The notes: generated by a model not told the origin, from the letters alone. Positions 37,420-46,089 are shown, counted from the first letter of the stretch. The stretch: 64,000 nt of DNA from Candidatus Eiseniibacteriota bacterium (GCA_903844735.1 CAIMUX010000001.1:79521-143520), one strand, 5' to 3'. Program-made: numbers and translations.

Positions 37420-37974
37420 CTATCTGCCTGAGCCGGTTCCACGCCACTGCAGAAGGAAGAACACAAGGCTGACGATAAAGGCCCCCGCCGACAGGACCAG
37501 GCCGACAATGAAGAGCGCTATCTTGTGGAGATGCGGCCTCATGAAAACCATCCAGTGCTCGGAATCCCGGGGCTGTGCCGGTCCCAGCCCGTCGATGATC
37601 AGAAGATATCGACCGGGCCTGGGAAGATCGAACCTCATGAGCTCCATGCGGGCGGTGGAGACAAGAGTGGTTTGCGCGTGGAACCAGGTTGGCCTGCCCT
37701 CGATGCGCACGCCATCTGTCGCCTTCAGCTCGTAAGTCAGGTGGGCGTACCTCCGGGAGAAGCGGGGCCCTTCCATGCACAGGATCACACCTCCGGCCTC
37801 GCGGAACTCCACCTCCTGGCTCTGTATCATCGGCGCGCGGAGCAGTTTCGCTCTTCGTATCGTGGCGAGCAGACCCGTGACCGTGACCACCATCGCCGCC
37901 AGAGAGATGGCCGTCGCAGGCGCCAAGACCCAAGACCAGCTCCTGAATCGAACCGAGGAACCTGGCCGTTCCAT
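37420..37974 (-). CDS. Hypothetical membrane protein with two transmembrane segments
   Basis: 184 aa. One membrane span near residues 17-38 (LAPATAISLAAMVVTVTGLL) and another near 152-175 (IALFIVGLVLSAGAFIVSLVFF), with a soluble beta-rich domain between, which would lie outside the membrane ('YELKATDGVRIEGRP', 'FDLPRPGRYLLIIDG'). The middle part resembles generic beta-sandwich sensor domains but no family is recognised. First gene of the pair with the cysteine-rich protein. Confidence 0.6.
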   Translation of the reverse strand: MERPGSSVRFRSWSWVLAPATAISLAAMVVTVTGLLATIRRAKLLRAPMIQSQEVEFREAGGVILCMEGPRFSRRYAHLTYELKATDGVRIEGRPTWFHAQTTLVSTARMELMRFDLPRPGRYLLIIDGLGPAQPRDSEHWMVFMRPHLHKIALFIVGLVLSAGAFIVSLVFFLLQWRGTGSGR

Positions 37975-38149
37975 GGTGTCCTCTCCTCTCCTTCCCTTTC
38001 GAAGCTCGAAGCCGGAAGCCTACTCCGATTCTCAGATCCTGGGAAAGATTACGACCGGACTTCGCACGCCCGGCCGGTGTGCTCGGCGAGGCCGGCCATG
38101 GCGGTCGGCTTCGAGGACGACCGATTCTTGGGGCGGGTCGTGCCCCGCC

Positions 38150-38695
38150 TCATGGCGGAGTCCCCGGGCCGGCGGCTCGAATGGAGAACCACGCCATGCA
38201 ATCGAACGGCACCTTGTCCCGAGCCCGGACGCCTTCCTGCCGCAGGGATTCGAAGAAGGGCAACCTCCCGGCGGGCAGCACCAGCACCTTCTCCACCGAG
38301 GTCAATTCGAGCGTCGGGCCGAATTGCCGAAAGAGCGGATATAGCTCTTCATAGATCTTGGCATCATTGGCCAGCGTGCGCACGAAGCCGTTCACATTTC
38401 CGGTTCGGGAAACACCCCTCGATACGTCCCACTGTCGCGATCGTTTGGCCGCCAAGGCCAGCCTGACCGCCAACGTGGCGTCGGGCTTTCCGTCCGGATA
38501 CAACCGGCCCCAAGACAGTGTGGGAAAACGCGTGTTGTCGGCATCGGACTCCAGCAGCCGGCCCATCACCTTCGCCATCAGGGGGACTTGCTCGGCCAGG
38601 GGCAGCGTGCAGTCCGCTTGGTGGTGGATCACTCCTCGATTTAGCTCGGTTCTCCCTACTGTGTTAAGGGGGGGCAAGGGCTCGGACGGGGACAT
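38150..38695 (-). CDS. Hypothetical protein, possibly an N-terminally truncated fragment
   Basis: 181 aa frame. Residues about 28-175 have protein-like composition ('PLAEQVPLMAKVMGRLLES', 'TRFPTLSWGRLYPDGKPDA', 'YEELYPLFRQFGPTLELTS'), whereas the first 27 do not, and no ribosome site precedes the ATG at 38695. An in-frame stop lies 14 codons upstream. It may be the C-terminal remainder of a longer gene, in keeping with the broken genes nearby. Family not recognised. Confidence 0.45.
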   Translation of the reverse strand: MSPSEPLPPLNTVGRTELNRGVIHHQADCTLPLAEQVPLMAKVMGRLLESDADNTRFPTLSWGRLYPDGKPDATLAVRLALAAKRSRQWDVSRGVSRTGNVNGFVRTLANDAKIYEELYPLFRQFGPTLELTSVEKVLVLPAGRLPFFESLRQEGVRARDKVPFDCMAWFSIRAAGPGTPP

Positions 38696-38953
38696 CGATG
38701 AGGGTGTCTTGACTTCCGGCTTGGCCGCGAACGATCACCATGCGCTTCGTTGTGCGTTCAGAGCCCGCCTGGCCTGCTGGAGTGATCTGCCGCCGGACCG
38801 CCGTCCGAAGGCTCGGCGTGAGCGGGGCTACCGCTCGGACGCGTGTCGCGCGCGGGCTTGGCGGCAGCGGAGCAGGCAGGGGTGCGACCAGCTCACCGGC
38901 CCCCTTTTCGCGGACTAGCCCATCGGCGATAATGACGGCGAGGGAGGAGAGCG

Positions 38954-39337
38954 ATGTTGGACCGGGGTGCGAATGATCCAGGTCTTCTGAGCTGTCCGAA
39001 ATGCCGGGCCGTGACGGAGGGCGATTCCAGCTTCTGTCCCCGTTGCGGGACCTCGCTTCGTCTCGGCACCGAGACCATCCCGTCCGCCAGCGAGACCGAC
39101 ACCGTGAGTTCGAAGGCCGTCCGGTCCGGGGCCGTGTTCGCCGGCAAGTTCCACATCCTCGACGTCCTCGGTCGGGGCGGCATGGGAATCGTCTACCGTG
39201 CCGAGGATGTGACGCTGAAACGCCGGATCGCCCTCAAGCTCCTCGACCGGGCATACGCCGAGCGCGATCCCGTCATGCCGTCTCTTCACATCTACCCCGT
39301 TATGGTCGTGCCTTCCAGGCGGAAAACGGCACCCTGA
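38954..39337 (+). pseudogene. Truncated serine/threonine protein kinase (N-terminal fragment)
   Basis: Starts with a good site (gggagga) and a zinc ribbon, 'LSCPKCRAV' and 'FCPRCGTSL', typical of the front of bacterial Hanks-type kinases. Then comes the kinase N-lobe: glycine loop 'VLGRGGMGIVYRAED' and the Lys of 'RIALKLLD'. After 'YAERDPV' (about 39274) the similarity stops and the frame ends at 39337. The catalytic loop (HRD), DFG and everything beyond are missing, so it cannot be active. It converges on, and overlaps by 46 bp, a truncated lipoprotein frame on the other strand, suggesting that a deletion fused two gene remains. Confidence 0.82.
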
Positions 39338-39510
39338 ACGGCAGACTCACCGGGAATTGACAGAACCCGGCCGCTGAAGCTCGCCGCCACTTTGTACTCG
39401 GGCATGAGAACCTTGACCGTGTCATCGTTACAGCTCGTTGCGGCGATCGCCGCCAGGATAACGAACATCAGAAAGGAGACGGGACTTCTGATCCGGGGTG
39501 ACGCACTCAT
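39292..39510 (-). pseudogene. Truncated lipoprotein with start of a carboxypeptidase-regulatory-like domain
   Basis: 72 codons. The ATG at 39510 has aggagg 10 nt upstream. A lipoprotein signal peptide (VSFLMFVILAAIAATSC, lipobox AATSC) is followed by 'SFSGRVLS..ESAVQGAVFRLEGTT', the first two strands of a CarboxypepD_reg-like (transthyretin-like) domain. The frame then hits TAG at 39292-39294, where the domain should continue. A functional start with a missing end indicates truncation, at the same point where the opposing kinase fragment is cut. Confidence 0.7.
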
Positions 39511-39722
39511 GGCAGACAAACCTCCTGTCTTTCATAGCCGCCCTTTGATTCCTGCAGGGACAATTCCTCCCCTGCCCGGGGACTACCCCCTCTCCCCTTG
39601 AACAAGACCGAACATTGATTGCGCCAATCGCCTGTGGGAGCAAGCACATTTTCGGATGAGGCTTGCTTTTGCCGGATAGACTCCCGCGGTTCGCAAAGGC
39701 GCAGGTCGATATTGCAACGAGT

Positions 39723-39888
39723 TAGAGGCCCGAGGCGGTAGCCGACGCCCCGGACCGTCTCGACGTAGTGACTGGCGGTCCCGAGCTTCTCGCGCAGGCG
39801 TTTGGCGTGGGTGTCGACCGTGCGGGTCGTAATGTCCGCCTCGATGCCCCACGTCCTTCTCGTCCTCGATGACCAGGATTGATGCCAT
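39723..39888 (-). pseudogene. OmpR-family response regulator with its middle deleted
   Basis: From 39888 the sequence encodes 'MASILVIEDEKDV', the start of a receiver domain. In the next frame, from 39851, it continues 'WGIEADITTRTVDTHAKRLR' and 'VETVRGVGYRLG', the end of an OmpR/PhoB winged-helix domain (recognition helix and wing). About 170 codons between the two, including the phosphorylated Asp, are absent, and the junction (near 39850) shifts the frame. It lies 13 nt after gltX in the same orientation. Confidence 0.82.
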
Positions 39889-39901
39889 CTGATGGCTGGT
39901 G

Positions 39902-41347
39902 CTATACCAGCATCTCCAACGCTCTTTGGATCCTGCGCAAACAAGCCTCGCGACCCAAGACCTCCATCAACTCGAACAGTCCGGGTCCGCCCCCAACCCC
40001 CGTCGTGGCGAGGCGCAGAGGATGTACAAGATCACCCAGCTTCCCTCCGCGCCCCTCCGCATAGGCGCGCGCCGCCGGCTCCAGCGTTGCGTGGTCAAAC
40101 GCGGGAAGCGACTCCAACACCGCCACGAAATCCCGCAGCCACCCCGCACTGTCCGGCTTCCAGCGCTTCCTCACCGTCGCCTCCTCGTAGGAGGTCGGGT
40201 CCTCAAAGAACCAACCGGCCTTCTCCGGAATCTCGTGGACGAAGGCGACGCGCTCGCGCATCAGGTCGATCACGCAGGCGAGAAAGATGTCGTCGTGGTC
40301 GCCCCAGCCTCGTGCGGCGAGCAACGGGCGCAGCGTCGCGAGAAGCCGTTCACCGGGCATGGCCTTCAGGTACTGCTCGTTGAACCAGTGGAGCTTCTCC
40401 TGGTTGAACACCGCGCCGGACTTGCCCACGCGCTGTAGGGAGAACTCCTGCGTCAGTTCTTCCACCGTGAGGAGCTCCCGCTCGTGCCCCGGATTCCAGC
40501 CGAGAAAGGCGATGAAGTTGACCAGCGCTTCCGGGAAGTAGCCGTGGTCGCGGTAGTCTTCGACGGCGACATTCCCCTGTCGCTTGCTCAGCTTGCTCCG
40601 GTCGGGATTCAAGATGAGCGGGAGATGCGCGAAGTGCGGCAGCGGGTAGCCCAGGAACCGGTGGAGCAGGAGGTGTTTCGGCGCGCTCGACAGCCACTCC
40701 TCACCGCGCAGAACATGGGTGATTCGCATCTGATGGTCGTCCACCACCACCGCCAGGTGATAGGTAGGGAACCCGTCGGACTTCAGTAGAACCTGGTCGT
40801 CTGCGAGATCACTCTGGAACTCGACGCGACCACGCACTAAGTCGTCGAGGATGAGGGTCTCGCCGGCGGGGACCTTGAGCCGCACAGTGTGCGGTACACC
40901 CGCGGCCAGTCGCGCCTGGACGTCCCCTGAGGCGAGGTGCATGCAGGTGCGGTCATACTTCTCATCGCGTCCCTCTGCCTGGGCCGCCTTGCGCATGGCG
41001 TCGAGACGTTCGGAAGTGCAGAAGCAGTGGTATGCGTTCCCCTGAGCGAGAAGCGTGTCGGCCGCGGCACGGTACAGAGGCAGCCGCTCTGACTGGCGGT
41101 AGGGTCCGTACGGGCCGCCCTTGTCCGGACCCTCGTCCCACTCCAGTCCGCACCAACGCAGCACTGCCATCAGCGCCTTCTCGGCGCCTTCCAGGTGACG
41201 GTTGCGGTCGGTGTCCTCGATGCGGAGGACCCAGGTTCCGCCCAGGCGACGGGCGAGGAGGTAGTCGTAGAGGGCTGTGCGCAGGTTTCCGACATGGAGG
41301 TACCCCGTGGGGCTGGGCGCGAAGCGGACGCGGACGGTGTCGTTCAT
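39902..41347 (-). CDS. gltX: Glutamyl-tRNA synthetase
   Basis: 481 aa, normal length. Class I features: 'VRFAPSPTGYLHVGNLRTAL' (HIGH-type, here HVGN), 'FRIEDTD'-type segment 'WVLRIEDTDRNRHL', the KMSKS element 'KLSKRQGNVAV', and a C-terminal alpha-helical anticodon-binding region typical of bacterial enzymes. Start at 41347 with the conserved beginning 'VRVRFAPSPTG'. It charges tRNA-Glu with glutamate for protein and tetrapyrrole synthesis. The gene just downstream is a broken response regulator. Confidence 0.96.
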   Translation of the reverse strand: MNDTVRVRFAPSPTGYLHVGNLRTALYDYLLARRLGGTWVLRIEDTDRNRHLEGAEKALMAVLRWCGLEWDEGPDKGGPYGPYRQSERLPLYRAAADTLLAQGNAYHCFCTSERLDAMRKAAQAEGRDEKYDRTCMHLASGDVQARLAAGVPHTVRLKVPAGETLILDDLVRGRVEFQSDLADDQVLLKSDGFPTYHLAVVVDDHQMRITHVLRGEEWLSSAPKHLLLHRFLGYPLPHFAHLPLILNPDRSKLSKRQGNVAVEDYRDHGYFPEALVNFIAFLGWNPGHERELLTVEELTQEFSLQRVGKSGAVFNQEKLHWFNEQYLKAMPGERLLATLRPLLAARGWGDHDDIFLACVIDLMRERVAFVHEIPEKAGWFFEDPTSYEEATVRKRWKPDSAGWLRDFVAVLESLPAFDHATLEPAARAYAEGRGGKLGDLVHPLRLATTGVGGGPGLFELMEVLGREACLRRIQRALEMLV

Positions 41348-41600
41348 GGCAGCTCCGGGTCGATCGGTTCAGATGGTATGCTGTGGCTCCGGAGGCGACC
41401 GAGGTCGACCATCGGGGCCGGGACTGACGCTGTGAGCCGCAAGAGTACCTTGGCCGCAACCGGCACGGGGAGTCAGAAGTTGCCGTCCGCGATGTTTCCA
41501 TGGATGGTGATCGCATCTCGGGAGGATCGGTGGCGGCTGCGCCGGCAGTGCCATCGCGGCAGAAGCACGGATGGAAGGCCCCTTGACCATGGAGGCGACA

Positions 41601-42356
41601 ATGACCGAATGGTTCGACCAGGATGATTTCTGGGCCGAGTTCGCGCCGGTTCTCTTCGGACCGCAAAAGTGGGAGCGAGTGCCCGAGGGCACGAATCAGA
41701 TCCTGGAGAGGCTCGGCGTTTCTCCGGGAGCGAGCATTTTGGATCTTTGCTGCGGCCCCGGGCGCTATGCGCTTGAGTTCGCACGGCGCGGGTTCCAGGT
41801 TACCGGTGTCGATCGCACCGCCGCCTATCTCGACGAGGCGCGCCGGCGCGCCGACGCCGAGAGGCTTGAGGTCGAGCTGGTCCGCGAGGACATGCGCACC
41901 TTCGTCCGACCCGGGGGCTTCGCTGCCGCAGTGAATCTCTTCACCTCATTCGGCTACTTCGAGGACCCCGCTGACGATCTCCGCGTGGCCCGGAATCTCC
42001 ACGAGTCGCTGCGTCCGGGCGGCAAGCTGCTCATGGAGCTTCTGGGGCGGGAGATTCTCGCCGCGCAGTTCCGCCCGCGCGACTGGAGCTGGATCGACCG
42101 CGAGCGTGGGATCCGCATTCTGGAAGAGAGGAAGCTGCGACCGGGATGGGACTGGATCGAGTCGACCTGGACGCTGCTGGGCGGTCCCGAGCCGGTGACC
42201 GGCACGATGTCCCTTCGGCTGTTCGCGGGTTCCGAACTGGCGGCTCTGCTGCGCCGGGCGGGGTTTGGCTTGGTGGAGCTTTTCGGCTCGCTGGAAGGGA
42301 CGCCGTACGATCACACGGCCAAGCGGTTGGTGGTCGTGGGGACGAAGGATGCGTGA
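41601..42356 (+). CDS. Class I SAM-dependent methyltransferase
   Basis: 251 aa from the ATG at 41601, chosen for the ggaggc site 4-9 nt ahead (41589 is an alternative). Motif I is 'ILDLCCGPGRYALEF'; 'VTGVDRTAAYLDEARRRA' supplies the ribose-binding acid; 'FTSFGYFEDPADD' and 'LRPGGKLLMELLG' are motifs later in the fold. Layout resembles the Methyltransf_25/11 group. The substrate cannot be told from sequence or neighbours. It stands alone between gltX and the broken ABC genes. Confidence 0.85.
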   Translation: MTEWFDQDDFWAEFAPVLFGPQKWERVPEGTNQILERLGVSPGASILDLCCGPGRYALEFARRGFQVTGVDRTAAYLDEARRRADAERLEVELVREDMRTFVRPGGFAAAVNLFTSFGYFEDPADDLRVARNLHESLRPGGKLLMELLGREILAAQFRPRDWSWIDRERGIRILEERKLRPGWDWIESTWTLLGGPEPVTGTMSLRLFAGSELAALLRRAGFGLVELFGSLEGTPYDHTAKRLVVVGTKDA

Positions 42357-42589
42357 CCTCCGAATACCCGCATCACCGCTGGCCTAGAGGATAGGATCCG
42401 AGACCTCAGGGAAGCACTGGTTTCATCTCTCCGCAGCGAGAGCCCAATAGAGTGTTCGAGTATGGCTGATCTTTCGTTACATCCATGGAGGATGACCCAG
42501 GACTCCGGTCGCCGGCCCGGCCGGAACGGATGTGCCTCGTTGATCATGGACCGAGAGAGCTTTCGGACGGACAGAAAGGTGGAACCCCG

Positions 42590-43477
42590 ATGGAGCTGCG
42601 GACTCGGAACTTGACCAAGACCTATCCGAACGGCGTGCGGGCCCTGCACAACCTGTCTCTGACCGTCGGGACGGGGATGCTCGGCCTGCTCGGACCGAAC
42701 GGCGCCGGGAAGTCAAGCCTCATGCGGACGATAGCGACCCTGCAGGATGCTGACGAGGGAGAGATGTTTCTCGATGATCTCGATCTGCTCAAGGAGAAGG
42801 ACGCCGTCCGTCGTATTCTGGGTTAGCTGCCCCAGGAATTCGGGGTCTATCCGCGCATGTCCGCTGAACTCCTGCTCGACCACCTCGCCGGAATGAAGGG
42901 TATCAGTGCCCGGGGTGAACGCCGGAAGATCGTTCAGAGCCTCCTCCATCAGACCAACCTCTGGGACGTGCGCAAGCGGAACCTCGGAACCTTCTCCGGA
43001 GGCATGAAGCAGCGCTTCGGCATTGCTCAGGCGTTGCCGGCCGATCCCAAGCTGATCATCGTCGACGAGCCGACGGCGGGACTGGATCCGGCCGAGCGCA
43101 ACCGGTTCCTGAACCTGTTGGGCTCCATCGGCACCAGCAAGATCGTGATCCTCTCGACGCACATCGTAGAGGACGTGAGCGAGCTCTGCTCGCGGATGGC
43201 GATCATCAACCGCGGGGAGGTTCTCGTCGAGTCAGCGCCTCAGCAGGCCATTGACGAGCTGGCGGGGCGCATGTGGAAGAAGACGCTGGCGCCGGCCGAG
43301 GGAGTCGACCGCTACGCCGGCCTTCATCACATTGTTTCCACTCATCTCGTCGGCGGTCTCACCCAGATCCGCGTGTTCGCACAGAGAAACCCGGCCGACG
43401 GTTTCCTCCCGACGGAATCCACGATCGGAGACGTGTACTTCCTCACGCTGAACGCGGCTTCCGCGGTTGCGGCCTGA
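42590..43477 (+). pseudogene. ABC transporter ATPase interrupted by an in-frame stop codon
   Basis: The ATG at 42590 begins 'MELRTRNLTKTYPNGVRAL', with Walker A 'GPNGAGKSS'. An in-frame TAG (42824-42826) falls in 'RRILG*LPQEFGVYP', where the family has Tyr (GYLPQ). The same frame then continues to 43477 with the signature 'FSGGMKQR', Walker B 'LIIVDEPTAGLDP' and the switch His in 'STHIVED'. Without the stop it would be about 295 aa and complete. TAG ends many intact genes here (for example 10670, 14460, 25302, 36903), so recoding is unlikely. The companion permease (18 nt downstream) is also broken, which argues for true inactivation rather than a sequencing error. Confidence 0.85.
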
Positions 43478-43495
43478 GAAGGAAAGGATCCAGCC

Positions 43496-43915
43496 ATGCT
43501 CAGGCACTTTGTCGTCTTCGAGGTCCGCTACCGCCTGCGGCAGACCTCGACCTGGGTCTACTTCGGCGTCTACTTCGCGCTGACCCTCCTGCTGGCGTCC
43601 GTCCCGCACTTCGGCGGCGGCGGCGGGAAGGTCATGACCAATTCCCCGTACGCGCTGGCCAGGATCTACGTCCTCATGACGTCGATCGGCACTCTTATCC
43701 TCTCCGCCCTGTTCGGCACAACGGTGCTTCGAGACTATCAGGAGCACATGGACCAGATCATCTTCACCAAGCCGATTCGGCAGTCCGACTATCTCGGGGG
43801 GCGACTCCTCGGAACGGTCCTGGTGGCATGCCTGGTGAAGCTGATCGACCGGAATCCGTCGGACAACATCACGGAGGTGACAGCTCGGGAGGGAAAGGCT
43901 CTGGCCGGGTTGTGA
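43496..43915 (+). pseudogene. ABC permease/M1-aminopeptidase fusion with a large internal deletion
   Basis: 139 codons. Residues 1-112 are the start of an ABC-2-type permease: 'FEVRYRLRQTSTWVYFGVYF' (first membrane helix), 'LARIYVLMTSIGTLILSALF' and 'IIFTKPIRQSDYLGGRLLG'. The last 26 residues, 'KLIDRNPSDNITEV' onward, resemble the very C-terminus of the M1-peptidase half found in permease/M1 fusion proteins that go with this ATPase type (usually above 1000 aa). So both ends are kept, joined in frame, and roughly a thousand codons are missing. The C-terminal match is short, so that part is less certain. Confidence 0.7.
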
Positions 43916-43927
43916 TCAGCAATCGGC

Positions 43928-45472
43928 CTAAGCCGCCGCCGGCCGCTTGTCCCCGGAACAAGGGGTGCCCTCGAAGGGGGCCACTCGAACGATCGTGTCC
44001 GCTGACCCGGCGATCTGCTCGATCCGCCACCAGACTTCCGTTACGCGCCGCAAGAACCGCAGATCGTGACTGACCAGAAGCAGTGCGCACGGACAGTCCG
44101 CCAACGCCTCTTCCAGACACTCGATCGATGGGAGGTCCATGTGGTTCGTCGGTTCATCCATCGCGATCAGGTGGGGTGAACGGACCACCGCTTGCGCCAG
44201 TAGAAGCTTGCGGGTCTCTCCCGGGCTCGGTTCCACGCTCTCCAGCAATCGATCGGGCCGTGAACCGAGGCGGGAGACGACGGTGAAGAGGCGCCCCCGA
44301 TCCGCTTCCGAGGCTCCGCGCGCCTCGTCCAGGATCTCCCGGGAGGTCTGGAGCGGGACCTCCTGGGGAATCCAGCAGACTCGCTCGGTGGGGAGACTCT
44401 GCCGGGCCATCAGGTGCCTCACCAGCGTGCTCTTGCCGCTGCCGTTCGGACCGGTGACGGCGACCCTGTCGGTCGGCCGGATCGACAACTCCGGGTGGCG
44501 GAGCCGGCGTCCTTCACCGAGAGGGAGTGACCCCGGCCCCAGGTGGATCAACGTATCACGGTGCGAACGTTCTCCGGGAATCCAGATCCCCGATCGATAT
44601 GCTTTTCGGACCCGTGCCGCATCCAGCGCCTCTTGCGCGTGCCGAAGGCGCCCCTGCATTTGGCCGGCGATCTTGCCGGCGTGGCCGTCCGCGCCGGCGA
44701 GTCGGGCTTGATCGATTTTCGATCGCCCATCATGGTCACGGAGGTCAAGATCCCGTTTCGAGCGTTTGCGGTCGGCCTGGGATGCCTCTCTCTGCCGTTG
44801 GGCGGCGCTTCGCTGCAATCGAGCTACCTGCTCCTTGGCCAACTCTCGCTGTCGCTGCGCCCGCACTCCATCCAGCTTCTCGAGTTCCGCCGCCTGCGTG
44901 TAGTTTCCCTGTCGAAGCCGCACCGACGGTGGCTCCAGGAAGAGGCACCGGCTACAGAGAGCATCCAGAAGCTCCCGGTCGTGACTGACCAGAAGGCCGA
45001 TGCCGCGGTACGCTTCGAGGGCGCCCTGTAGTAGCGCCCGCGCCTGGGCATCGATGTGATTGGTCGGTTCATCCAGCAGGAGAATGGCCGGCGCCTGCCA
45101 AAGAGCCACGCCGATCTGCACCCTCTTGCGCTCGCCATGACTCAACGTTTCCCAACGTGCGCCCCCGTCCGGGTCGATCTGAAGCCGTCCCCGCAGCGCG
45201 CAGACTTCGCCATCCGTGTCATCGAGAAACTCGCCGAACAGCTCCGGCGGATCATCCGTCCGTTGGGGGCAGTAGAGAGCCCGGCCGGAACCTCGCACCT
45301 GCCCTTGTGTGGGAGACAACTGCCCGCACGCCAAGAGGAGCAGGGTCGTCTTGCCGGCGCCATTGGGGCCTACGACTCCCGTCCACCCAGGGGGGCACTG
45401 CAGGGTGACGTCTTCCAGGAGGGTCTGGCTGCTCTGCTCGTGGCGGAAGGTCACATTCTGGAACTGCAGCAT
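43928..45472 (-). CDS. ABC-F family ATPase (ribosome-associated type)
   Basis: 514 aa with the start at 45472 ('MLQFQNVTFRHEQ'), preceded by gaggag; the frame extends upstream without homology. Two nucleotide-binding domains: Walker A 'VVGPNGAGKTTLLLL', signature 'LSHGERKRVQIG', Walker B 'ILLLDEPTNHID'; then Walker A 'VTGPNGSGKSTLV', a weak signature 'PSPGETRKLLLAQA' and 'LIAMDEPTNHMD'. A charged linker with many Arg/Gln/Lys ('RSAAQRQREASQADRKRSKR') joins them. There are no membrane segments. ABC-F proteins act on the ribosome in translation control or antibiotic protection; which applies is unknown. Convergent with the broken permease. Confidence 0.9.
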   Translation of the reverse strand: MLQFQNVTFRHEQSSQTLLEDVTLQCPPGWTGVVGPNGAGKTTLLLLACGQLSPTQGQVRGSGRALYCPQRTDDPPELFGEFLDDTDGEVCALRGRLQIDPDGGARWETLSHGERKRVQIGVALWQAPAILLLDEPTNHIDAQARALLQGALEAYRGIGLLVSHDRELLDALCSRCLFLEPPSVRLRQGNYTQAAELEKLDGVRAQRQRELAKEQVARLQRSAAQRQREASQADRKRSKRDLDLRDHDGRSKIDQARLAGADGHAGKIAGQMQGRLRHAQEALDAARVRKAYRSGIWIPGERSHRDTLIHLGPGSLPLGEGRRLRHPELSIRPTDRVAVTGPNGSGKSTLVRHLMARQSLPTERVCWIPQEVPLQTSREILDEARGASEADRGRLFTVVSRLGSRPDRLLESVEPSPGETRKLLLAQAVVRSPHLIAMDEPTNHMDLPSIECLEEALADCPCALLLVSHDLRFLRRVTEVWWRIEQIAGSADTIVRVAPFEGTPCSGDKRPAAA

Positions 45473-45650
45473 GCGTCTCCTCGCCTGGCTGCTTTCTGCA
45501 TCAGGTCTTTGCGGCCTTGTGTCACGCTCGCGCGATGGCGCGACGACGGCCCGCTGAGGGTACGTCTCGAGTGGCCGGTGCCGGTAATCCTTTTCCGGGC
45601 TCCTCACGATGGAGTGCCGTAGATCACGTTACGGCAATCGGTCTCCTCCT

Positions 45651-45680
45651 GACTCCTGAATTCTGGCTTCTGGCTACCTG
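45651..45680. repeat. Low-complexity intergenic repeat (CCTGAATTCTGGCTTCTGG type)
   Basis: Short block cctgactcctgaattctggcttctgg immediately before the group II intron-like sequence; same family as at 8128-8200. Confidence 0.5.
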
Positions 45681-45721
45681 AGTAGTCACGAATCCAGAGA
45701 TATTCGTTCGAGGCGCAGCGT

Positions 45722-45910
45722 GTGTGCCAGGCATGGCACGGGTCGAGCGGGGTGAAAGTCCCCGTGTCAGGTAATCGTGTGGCGATCGCACTCCCTGTGT
45801 GGTAACCTACGACGCGGGGCTACCGAGCCTGGTGAGGGTAGGAACGGACCACTGAGTCCGCCGAATCGCCGTATACGTGATTCGTACTGCCATCGATCCC
45901 GCGAAGTCGA
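45722..45910 (+). mobile_element. Probable 5' fragment of a group II intron (no reverse transcriptase)
   Basis: Begins gtgtgcc, matching the GUGYG start of group II introns, followed by the perfect short hairpin GGGG-TGAAAGT-CCCC (45749-45763) and further paired segments as in domain I of bacterial introns. No reverse-transcriptase frame and no domain V-like hairpin follow within the next 350 bp, so at most the 5' end is present. Assignment rests on these features and general resemblance, not an alignment. Confidence 0.42.
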
Positions 45911-46071
45911 CCGGCTGTCTCCTGTCGTCTGCCCATCCTATCGGCCGGTTCAAAGCTGCCTACTTCGCCGGGCTCGGGTTCTTGGTCGAGGATCGCGGCT
46001 CTTGGAGGCGGTCCTATGAGTCCCCATCCGGTGTGACCTACCGGGGACCGGATGGAGCGTACGTACATTGA
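45877..46071 (+). pseudogene. Short gene fragment resembling DUF6883-type proteins
   Basis: 64 codons: 'DPAKSTGCLLSSAHPIGRFK' then 'AAYFAGLGF', followed by 'YESPSGVTYRGPDGAYVH'. The pattern Lys/x-x-x-Leu-Leu...HP-x-G-x-x-KA-x-(F/Y)F...GF, then 'Y.V.G....PDG', is that of small DUF6883/DUF4926-like proteins found near toxin-type genes. Here the front and the central helix look shortened, and the frame begins inside the intron-like sequence without a ribosome site. Probably a remnant. Confidence 0.4.
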
Positions 46072-46089
46072 TCCGGAAAGCGTCGGAAC

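Noticed and set aside
38738..38918. Plus-strand frame with 'YRSDACRARAWRQR', like a small zinc-finger protein
   Set aside because: Only half of the cysteine pattern is present, there is no ribosome site and the first half has no homology; at most a remnant.
42824..42826. TAG as a recoded sense codon in the ABC ATPase
   Set aside because: TAG ends several clearly intact genes here, and the downstream permease is also broken, so loss of function is the simpler reading.
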